A stretch of DNA of 64,000 bases, from assembly GCF_040802235.1 (NCBI RefSeq), contig NC_133156.1, positions 182,292,351 to 182,356,350 of the forward strand. The letters are read 5' to 3'. The notes beneath the pieces were generated by a model, which ran no database searches, had not been told where the DNA came from, and saw only the letters and a list, made by a program, of their open reading frames with translations. The position numbers and the translations under genes were made by a program. Source of the DNA: Manis javanica (lineage: Eukaryota > Chordata > Mammalia > Pholidota > Manidae). Shown here piece by piece: positions 56,301 to 64,000 of the stretch. Numbering within the stretch: the stretch's first letter is position 1; each line of letters begins with the position of its first letter.

Positions 56301-56589
56301 TCTTACCCATAGTGGTGGGCCCTACCCTGCCACAGGCAGGGAGCAGGACGCAGAGCTTCTGCTGGCCTGGCAGGTGGGCAGGAGCCCCAGCTTCCCAGCT
56401 AGATGACAGCACACTCATGCTTGTCACCGTCGAGATGACAGAAGAGGGGCAGAACAAAACTCGCTGTGATCAGCCCCCCACCCCCACCCCATCCTCATCT
56501 CTGGGCCTCATGTGATGCCACAGATAGAAGCTGCTGGTGGCTCGTTTTGACCCCACATGTATCTGCCTCGACTTTCTGCTCATTCAGGC

Positions 56590-56697
56590 CTTGCCGTTAT
56601 GCACCCATTCATTCACTTGTTAAGCATTGCTGTGTACCCAGCTCTGTGCTAGCAATGGGGGTGGGAAGTGGTGGACAAGGCTCCATTTGTGCCTGAC
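56590..56697 (-). mobile_element. L2 terminus, antisense
   Basis: CACCCATTCATTCACTTGTT, AAGCATTGCTGTGTACCCAG and CTCTGTGCTAGCAATGGGGG are reversed L2. The CTAT microsatellite begins just downstream. Confidence 0.6.
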
Positions 56698-56717
56698 TGT
56701 CTATCTATCTATCTATC

Positions 56718-56763
<46 letters not shown>

Positions 56764-56912
56764 TATCTATAATTATCTATCTGTATCTATCGCCCTATGT
56801 ATCTACCATCTATGTTTCTATATATCTATATCCCCATGTATCTATGTATCTAGTATCTATGTACGTATGATCTATCTCCCTATGTATCTACAGTGTATCT
56901 ATCTATCTGTCT
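56698..56912. repeat. (CTAT)n microsatellite
   Basis: A long tetranucleotide tract with a near-perfect block at 56719-56762, then increasingly interrupted CTAT/CTAC/GTAT words to 56912. A plus-strand frame through it reads as a YLSI repeat and has no coding meaning. Confidence 0.95.
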
Positions 56913-57889
56913 GACACAGTGAACAGCAGAGCATCTGGGAGGGCAGGATTGTTGGGGAAAGGTTCCTGGGAGAGAGGGTAACTTAGCTCAGTCTTGTAGG
57001 TGACTGGGGAGCTGGCCAGGTGCAGGAGTGGCCACCCCAACAGACTTAGGCCTAAGGCTGCAGAGCAGGGGCTACTCAGAGTTGCCATATGGGGAGCAGG
57101 GTATGACAGGAGTAGGAGAGAAGCTACAGAGTTAGGGAGGCTGGCCACTGGGAGGGCCCTTGAGGATGTTCTAGAACACACTCCCCCAGGCGGAGACAAC
57201 ACCCTCTGAAGTGTTGTCTGAGAGCGTCCTCCACCACACGCACCACTCAGGTGCTCAAGGAGGTTTTCCCAGGACACAGGAATGCCACCTGTGAGTCCCA
57301 GTGGTGTTGAGCACTCTGGCAAGAAGGTGCCAGGCTGTGGGATGACCCACATGTCTGGTTGAAACAGGACCTTTCAGCAAAAGCCCAGGTTGCAGCACCT
57401 ATTAGTTGCTGGCTGAAACTTTAGGTTTGATCACAGAATCAGTGGAGCACAATGACAGCATATCACTCAGCCGGTTGGAGTGAGCAGAGCAAGCATCTGT
57501 GGAGAAGCCAGTTCCTCTGCTGTAAGGAAGTGCCCATTTCAGCTGAGTATGTTGTCCTTGGGGACAGGTAAGGGACTACAGGAAGATGCAGAGAGCAACC
57601 CCTTTGTGTAGCATGTACCACCCTCAAGGAGAGGCCTCAGAATGTTAAGAATCATTGTCTTTATAAAAATTAATATTTTTAGCAGGAGATTCTGTGAATG
57701 CTCCCTCAGCACTGCAGAGAAGGAGGTGTTTGAGAAAAAGAAAGAAAAGGCCAGGAGGAGAGGCAGGGAGAGAGGGAAGAAAGGAAAGGAGGGGGGAGGA
57801 GAGAGGCCCTCCTGGTACTAGACAGGCTTACTTTTATAGGTCCCACCCCAGAGTATATAAAAGAATTAAAATGCACCCACATCCCACAT
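56913..57889. other. Unannotated sequence
   Basis: No gene or certain repeat. 57714-57806 is strongly purine-rich (AAAGAAAGAAAA, GGGAGAGAGG and GGAAAGGAGGGG words). Confidence 0.4.
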
Positions 57890-58265
57890 TAAGTAGAATT
57901 ATTTTGCTATAAAATACTTGGAAAGAATTTTTATAATTTTGCTTTTGAAATTATTTGGCTGAAGTTTACTCATTTAGCATATGATTGGCTCTGATTCCCA
58001 GCCATCATCACACATACTCAGGAACCTGTACAAGGTGAAAAAATTAAAGGTACAAATTGTTTTTAAATGGAAAGACATTTTCATGAGAACCAAATAGAAC
58101 AATTAATGATGTTTGAGTGTATTTATTAAAAATTTATTATTTCCAATTTTGCTCTTCTGTATTTTGGAGCAAATTCATTTTCCCCAGGTTGCCACATTTG
58201 GACAGGAGAGCTCCTGGGTCCCAAATGCTTTACTTTGTAGGGTTTCCTTGATGGTGAAGGGTTTA
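57890..58265. promoter_or_regulatory. Candidate conserved AT-rich element
   Basis: Non-repetitive, AT-rich DNA between GC-rich flanks, with TTTAGCATATGATTGGCTCT (CCAAT-type core inverted), GAACAATTAATGATGTTTGA (homeodomain and SOX-like ACAAT) and TTTTTAAATGGAAAGACATT. Texture fits an enhancer or a conserved noncoding element; unproven. Confidence 0.35.
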
Positions 58266-58689
58266 CAGGAAAGCAGTTCTGTGGAGAGCTGAGGAGACAG
58301 AGCCGCCCTGCAGAAGGCTCATCCCACCACTCTCTTCAGGGCAGAGCTTCCTCCACTGCCCTGCCTGCTGGGCCAGAGCCCACCCACTGGGCCAGGCTTG
58401 AGCTCCGGGGAAGGGACCCCTGCCTGTGATCCTGGGAGAGGCGCCTTGGAAAACCCGGGTCAAGCTGGGTCAACCTGTCACAGCCAATTGTGGGCCTGGG
58501 GTTATGAGAACCTCATCCCAGGCAGTGGGGCTTCCGAGGCCACCTGGGGCCGGGCTATGGGGCGCCTGCACTTTGTAACTTGGATTCCTTGTAACTAGCC
58601 TGGGGGGACAGAGGAGGGGAACAGAAGGCCACTTGATGGACTCCTGCTTTTAGTCACCACAGAGGTTTTATGATCTGAGAGGTGAACTG

Positions 58690-58815
58690 GGGAGCAGCCG
58701 CAGACTATTTAATCTTGATACTAACATACTGAACGAAAATACAGACACACCGTTCGGGTTTGGAATTTTTTTTTTTTTTTAACGAAAAAGAAAGAAAACT
58801 CAGAGCTCACTTCAG
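58690..58815. promoter_or_regulatory. Candidate conserved noncoding stretch with T-run
   Basis: ATTTAATCTTGATACTAACA, then AACGAAAATACAGACACACC and GTTCGGGTTTGG keep CpGs in AT-rich DNA. A T-run lies at about 58767-58781. No repeat match. Confidence 0.3.
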
Positions 58816-58819
58816 GTAA

Positions 58820-59205
58820 TGGCGCTAGGATTTGGCAGCCTTCCAGGCAGAGTGGGCGTGGCCCCTGGCCCCTGGCCCCCGACAGCTTCCTGGAGGCGGC
58901 CTTGCGGCCCAGCTGCGGTGACCCCACTACAGTCAGAAGCCCTGGGGATCCTGGCCCTGGGGCCTGGAAACCCTGCTGTGGGTCTGCGGGATGTAGGCCG
59001 CTGTCCCCAACTTCACCCACCCAGGGCAGGACAGCGGGGCGCCCTCCTGCGTGGAGTGCGGCTGAGGGAAGTCACATTAGCCAATGAGGTGTTGTGATTG
59101 ATGGGGTCTCTTCTGGGCGTCAGGATGATGAGCGGGCTGCAGGCGTGGGCCTGACCGCAGGAGGGGAGAGGCTGTGCGGGGACCACACCCAGCAGAGCGC
59201 GGTAT
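58820..59205. promoter_or_regulatory. Local CpG cluster with CCAAT and PBX/HOX-like sites
   Basis: Nineteen CpGs by hand count in about 385 bp, against a depleted background. AGCCAATGAGG at 59079-59089 gives a CCAAT core, and TGATTGAT at 59095-59102 is a PBX/HOX-type site. It is below a classical CpG-island density in the middle (58921-58980 has none). A weak promoter or enhancer is possible; no transcript is visible. Confidence 0.35.
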
Positions 59206-59209
59206 AGCA

Positions 59210-59295
59210 GGCACTCTGTGCTCACCTGTGGTAGAGATGCATTACATATTGAACAAACTGTCAGTTGATGGAAATTTCAATGTGAGGTCAGCACC
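59210..59295. promoter_or_regulatory. Candidate conserved short element
   Basis: ATGCATTACATATTGAACAA, then ACTGTCAGTTGATGGAAATT and TCAATGTGAGGTCAGCACCC: AT-rich, unique, with an AGGTCA half-site. Candidate only. Confidence 0.25.
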
Positions 59296-59299
59296 CTGG

Positions 59300-60089
59300 G
59301 GAGGCGAGCAGAGGGCTGGTTGCTGCCCGCTGTTTCCTGGGGCACTAGAATAAGGGGAGTGAGACTTGATTTTTTTCTGCCCCCTGAATTCCTCTGAAAT
59401 ACCTGCCCATTTTCCAGGCTCCCTCCCCAGGTGCCCTTCCTCCTCACGCCTCCCCACCAGTCCTGAATCCAGTCAAGGTAATGCCAGGTGCTGCTGTAAA
59501 TTAACCCTGAAGTGGTTTTACTCAACTGTGGCTTATGTGGTACTTCTGCCACTCACTTGCGTGGCAGTCCAATGTGGGTGAGTGTTCCTGACTCGCCTGT
59601 GACTCTCCTCCAGGTGGTGATTTCCTCCACTTCTTCCACCTTGGGGCTCCATCATCCACAGGGCCTTGAGGTCCCTTTGTGTATCCCCAGCCTTGCTTTC
59701 ATGCAGATGTACTGTGTACTAGGTGACTAACTCACCGGTGGTAGACGGGAATGGTCACTCTCAGCTAAGGGGCTTCCAAAGGGGGTGTGCCTGCTCCCCA
59801 CACTGCCTGCCTGCTGGACATCCTCGTCACGCCAACAGCTCACACACACACCCAAATGGTGCTATTTTGCAGTTGCTGCTCTCAGTGCTTTGCATGTTTT
59901 AAGTCAAGAGCTTCCCATAGATACTCTGTGAGTAGACACAGACCCATTTCATCAGTTCCAAGACGCACGTTTTCTTTTCACACTTTAGCCTCTCTGAAAG
60001 GAGAATTTAGTCAATGACATTTTTCAGTTGCTGTCATTTAGGCAGCAGTCAGGGTGGCTGTGTGTGGAAAACCTTCCTCTGATACTTTC
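59300..60089. other. Unannotated sequence
   Basis: No gene or repeat was recognised. Confidence 0.4.
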
Positions 60090-60170
60090 TAGAAAGATCA
60101 AGGTATTTCCAGCATCTGTAGGTTTGGAAACTGATGTCCAGAGAACTTTAGTGACTTGCCCAAAGCCTGG
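60090..60170 (-). mobile_element. Possible MIR, antisense
   Basis: GGAAACTGATGTCCAGAGAA then CTTTAGTGACTTGCCCAAAG is reversed MIR centre text. Confidence 0.5.
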
Positions 60171-61299
60171 CGTTCTCCTCTCCACTTCCAGTGGATTGCG
60201 AGACTTGCTCCAGGAAGTCAGCCATGTTTACCCACCTTCTCTCCAGGCCCCTCCTGGGCTGAAAGGATTCTTGGCTCTCTGTGGAGGGGGAAGGGTATGT
60301 CTCCAAGTCCAAGATCCAGGTCCCCAAACTGGCAGAAGCCAGGTCCTGGCTGGAGTGATGGGACTCCAGTTACTAGGACATCTGCGGAAGCGAGGACGCC
60401 TGCTGCATTCTTGCTTGGCTGACAATTTAATCTCTCAAAAAGCAACAAGCAGAACTGGCAGGATACACCAAATTCTGATCAACTAAGAGGCATGTAGTGG
60501 TAAAATGCAAGTGATAGGGACCTGGGAAGAAAGGACATTATCATCCTGACACTCACATGTCACAGGAAGGGAGGGGTGGGCAGAGACAGTTGTGGAGGGT
60601 GGACTTTGAGAAAGTAGCTAGTTTTCAAATGAAGAAAATGTAGTGGCTCTAAGAAGATGATTCAGAAGATGAACATGGCCCATGAAAAAATTAAATCCAC
60701 CCCCCAAAACTGTCACTACCAACAACAAACAAGGAATACAAGGGGGTGGGTCAGCATACAGCCAAGAACCAGAACAATCCCCTCAACACCCCCAAAAATT
60801 TTCATCAAATCTGAGGGTAAAAAGTGTGTCAGGAACCCCACACCAGAGGGTGTCAGAGCTTAAAAAGGCCTTTGACAAGAGACATAGCTGAACTCTTGCC
60901 TCCTAAAAACACTCCCATCTTCCTTGGGAGGTGGACATCAGAACTATCTGCATGGCAGGGACAGCAACCTGAGTCCAGAGAAGGCTGGAGAGGGAGAGGT
61001 GCAGAGGGCTTGGGTGTCAGACAGGCCCTGCTGGGGTGTGTTTCAGCTCTGGGGGAATCGTGAAGGAAGCACCTTGATGAGAGAAGGAAATATGAAAACC
61101 AGAGATGGGTAAAGGTCCTCCTGCTCTTCCAGGAGGAGCTTGGAAGCTAGAGGCAGTGAAGTCCCTCTCCAGCCATAGAAGCAGGTGGGCTTTTAGAATC
61201 ATGAGCTGTTAGCAGAGCCCGATCAGACCCGTTCTGTGCAGCAGGCTGGTGGGCTCCTCAGTCCCACCGGATTCTGCCCACAGGCCTACAGCAGTATCT
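60171..61299. other. Unannotated sequence
   Basis: The 152-codon frame ending at 60486 runs through the MIR scrap and has no domain. 60690-60810 is C/A-rich (CCACCCCCCAAAAC, CAACAACAAACAAGG). No gene. Confidence 0.4.
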
Positions 61300-61665
61300 T
61301 GCTGCCTGGCCAGACACGCTCACGTGGACGTCACTGGATGGTGCCTACCTGCCCGCTCCCCACCAGGCTGCACTGGGGGGCTTCTGGGTACCCCTGCATT
61401 CAGACTGGAAGTGCAGGAGAGTTAACACCCCAGGGTGAGAAACTGGAGCTGATAATGCTCCCGCTTTCCCCCACAGTCCAGCAGCCCTGGAGCACATTGG
61501 CTTCCTAGGCAGCCCCGTGAACCTGCGACAGCCTGTAGTGGAGTCCAGCTCCCTCCCTCCGTCCCCACTACATCCTCTCTCTCCTACTCCCTAGGCACAT
61601 TCCTCAATAAAATACCATCATTTAACCTTTGTCTCAGAAGCTGCTTTCTGCAGAGTAACTGACAG
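61300..61665 (+). mobile_element. Old LTR-like or retroelement 3' end
   Basis: 61600-61665 (TTCCTCAATAAAATACCATC, TTTAACCTTTGTCTCAGAAG, CTGCTTTCTGCAGAGTAACT) has the same terminal layout as 26045-26110. The 5' limit is unknown and the family is not assigned. Confidence 0.4.
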
Positions 61666-61689
61666 CTTAGAAAACAGAGAGGATAAATC

Positions 61690-62040
61690 ATGCATAGTCC
61701 ATCTCCTAACCCCACTTCTACAACATTTTGGGGCCCCTCGTGGGTACATGTTATTTTTACATATTTACCCTCATGGGGTGCATATAATTTCGTAGCTTGC
61801 TTTTTTGAGTTCACATTATACCTAAGTTTTTCCTCCTGTGATATCACATATGTTTTCAAAAGATAATTATGGTTTTAATGGTGTCCACACTGTTTCATGG
61901 AGATGATATGCCACAACCAAATTTGCACTTCCCTGCACTGGGACTCTTAGATCACAGCAGTTAACATTGCAGTGGGGTTACTAGGTCTAAGAATTTGAAC
62001 ATCTTCATGGTTCTTGATGCATATTGACAAAATAAAGAAA
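61690..62040 (-). mobile_element. Possible old L1 3'UTR, antisense
   Basis: TTTTTACATATTTACCCTCA, AATTTCGTAGCTTGCTTTTT and GGTTACTAGGTCTAAGAAT have the tone of reversed L1M 3' text. Weak. Confidence 0.4.
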
Positions 62041-62784
62041 TGTTTTGACAGCCTGTAAGAGAAAGTGAAGATGCTTAGGAGCCCATGTCGCTTTATGGAA
62101 GAACAAGTAATTCCTGGCTGAAGCCCTTCTCCCTTCTGGTGTGGGTGCCAGAGAGCAGGGGACTTCTGCATACTTTGCTGTTGCAGCTCACCACAGTCGC
62201 TGCTCGTGTTTTGTAGATAAAATGGACAGGAGTGCAGACAGGACAGGAGCTAAGTCATCATTCCCCAGTTACCCTGAGTAAAAAGCTGACATCCGCACGT
62301 GGGGAGGTCTCCGACAGCCTGCTTTGTTCAGCAATTTTGTCGTGAACACACATGAAAATGCAGATGGCCTCTGCATCACAACCGTGGATGAAGCAATTCT
62401 AAGAGGGATGAATAACCTTAGGTTAAAGGACTTAAGACCTGAATAGATCTTGAGAAGTTAGAAGGATGGACTATAACTCAACAGGATGAAATGTTACATA
62501 AGGCATGTAGTTCAAAAAATCAGCTGCATATGGACAGGATGGGAAAGCCCTGCCTTACTTAATAGTTGTTCATGTGAAACAGACCCAGAGACTACAGTTG
62601 ACCTCAAGCTCAATGTGAATCATCTGTGTGGTGTGGCTGCCAAGGAAACTAATATAATCTTGGGCCACGTTAAGAGAAGTATAATATTAAGAACAGGGGA
62701 GGGGGCGTTCCCACCAGGCTCTGATTAATCAGACCACACTGGGAACATTGAGTTGAGTTCTCTAAATCAGTTTCTCAGTGGAAC
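62041..62784. other. Unannotated sequence
   Basis: No gene or repeat was recognised. Confidence 0.4.
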
Positions 62785-62965
62785 ATTGACGAATTCATTC
62801 CTTCATAAAGCATTTATTGAATGCTTGCTCCATGCCCAACACTGCTAGATGGAAAGGATTCATAGATAAACAAGACATGCTCCCTGCATACGCTGAGCTC
62901 ACACTCTAGTGACATCCAGGGGTGTTCAGTATTTCACATAACATTAAATAATTTATAAAGCAAAC
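62785..62965 (-). mobile_element. L2 3' end, antisense
   Basis: CATTCCTTCATAAAGCATTT, ATTGAATGCTTGCTCCATGC, CCAACACTGCTAGATGG and CTGAGCTCACACTCTAGTGA are the reversed L2 end. Confidence 0.75.
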
Positions 62966-64000
62966 TTAGTAAAGCAAAATATATTCTGTCGGCTGTGCTG
63001 GGGATCCTTTATATGTTCTTAGGAGTCACACAGATAACACACCCATGCTTGCACTACACACTAGTCCAGTGGTCTTCATTTGAGGTGGAAAGTTAATAGA
63101 CTTCCTCTCCTCCACCTGCCCTTCCAAGTCAATCTCATGTGTTTTTGACCTAGATTCCCTTCATCCAGTCCTGTTTGGCCCAAGTCTCAGATTGTAAGAT
63201 TGTAGATCCTTCTCACTCTGGCTTTGAGCTGGCACACCCTTAGAATTCCAATATGTGTAGGTGATGGTGGTGTGTTAAGTTGGCCCTCAGAGTCAATCTT
63301 TTGAGAATACCATCCTGTGTTGTAGAGATTGGAAAACTAAACATTTCCTAGGCTTCCTTAAAACTATAATTCTGGATTTAAATTGGGTTTGCCAACTGGA
63401 TGAGGGATTTGAAAGATGGATGGCAGCAAAGGCCATCTTCCCACTCCTTGGGCTCTTGCATGGGCAAGCATCGCTAGGCCCAGCAACAGTCCAGTGTCCA
63501 GGCATGCATGACGGCAGGCATGATGGGCTGCACTGCGCTCACTAACAATCTCATCACACGTGTGGCTGGGGGTACTGACCCGTCTTTCCCAAGCATTGTG
63601 GACCACTGCAACCAGGGAAAGAAAGAATGTGAAAAATTCCAGAATAGCATTTAAAGCTTCCACTAAAAAGTGACGCATATCTCACTGAGTCACATTGTCA
63701 CTTAACTCCAGTGGGCTGAGAAGACTAATCCTACCATGTGCCTAGGGGAGAGAGAGAAATATTTGGTGAAAACCCTAATGATCACCACAGTAGTCATCAG
63801 CTTCCTGAACACTGAGATGCACTTATGGGGTGGTGGTGACTTCCTGGTTCTAGTCCTGCCACAGCCTCTAGACTCCTCACCGTCCTGGTTGTGGCAGATT
63901 ACAGACTCCCCTGGCCATATCCGGGAAGTATTTCTCAGAAAGTCAGGCTTGATCCTGCTCCTCCCGCCCCTTCTGTGCTTTTGTAAGTGCCTAATTGCCT
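62966..64000. other. Unannotated sequence to window end
   Basis: No gene was recognised. The minus-strand frames at 63293-63678 overlap each other in two frames and show no domain. The texture near 63400-63560 may be a decayed LTR, but I cannot place it. Confidence 0.35.

Overview
This window is mammalian nuclear DNA with no protein-coding gene, rRNA or tRNA that I can support. It carries ancient mammal-wide repeats (MIR, L2, MLT1/MaLR LTRs, hAT elements resembling MER5A, MER3 and MER58), a 5'-truncated L1 of moderate age, a shorter and apparently younger L1 3' end, minisatellites and microsatellites, and visible CpG depletion. By eye I find no Alu, B1/B2, Can-SINE, Bov-tA or ERE-type SINE in 64 kb. 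The L1 3' ends do not look like primate, rodent or cat types. A SINE-poor laurasiatherian such as a pangolin or a bat is a guess only. Nearly every open frame is short, overlaps others on both strands, and falls in a repeat or GC-rich DNA.

Layout: 1-29 kb is GC-rich, intergenic or intronic, with scattered MIR/L2 copies, an MLT1 LTR (7.6-8.2 kb), a 73-79 bp local direct duplication (11.4 and 12.4 kb), an unidentified block with a partly open antisense frame (16.6-19.45 kb), an AT-rich element built from a repeated module (21.6-22.1 kb), a G/T-asymmetric tract (24.4-26.8 kb) and a 19-copy minisatellite (28.1-28.7 kb). An L1 copy with a recognisable target-site duplication fills 29.1-32.2 kb. 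From 34.8 to 48.8 kb the DNA is an AT-rich mass of old L1 fragments, mostly antisense before 42.5 kb and sense after it, with a 426-bp L1 3' end inserted at 40.0 kb.

At 49.0-50.1 kb a 555-bp solo LTR with TG...CA ends and a 5-bp duplication is nested in an older MLT1-like LTR; it holds a degenerate tandem array between its TATA-like box and its poly(A) signal. From 50 to 64 kb the DNA is again GC-rich, with MIRs, a 17/20-bp minisatellite (53.5-53.9 kb), a CTAT microsatellite (56.7-56.9 kb) and a candidate regulatory cluster at 57.9-59.3 kb (AT-rich unique sequence, a local CpG cluster, an inverted CCAAT-type site and a PBX/HOX-like site).

Nothing here acts as an operon or a pathway. The parts most likely to have host function are the candidate cis-regulatory stretches, and those are inferences from base composition and motif content only.
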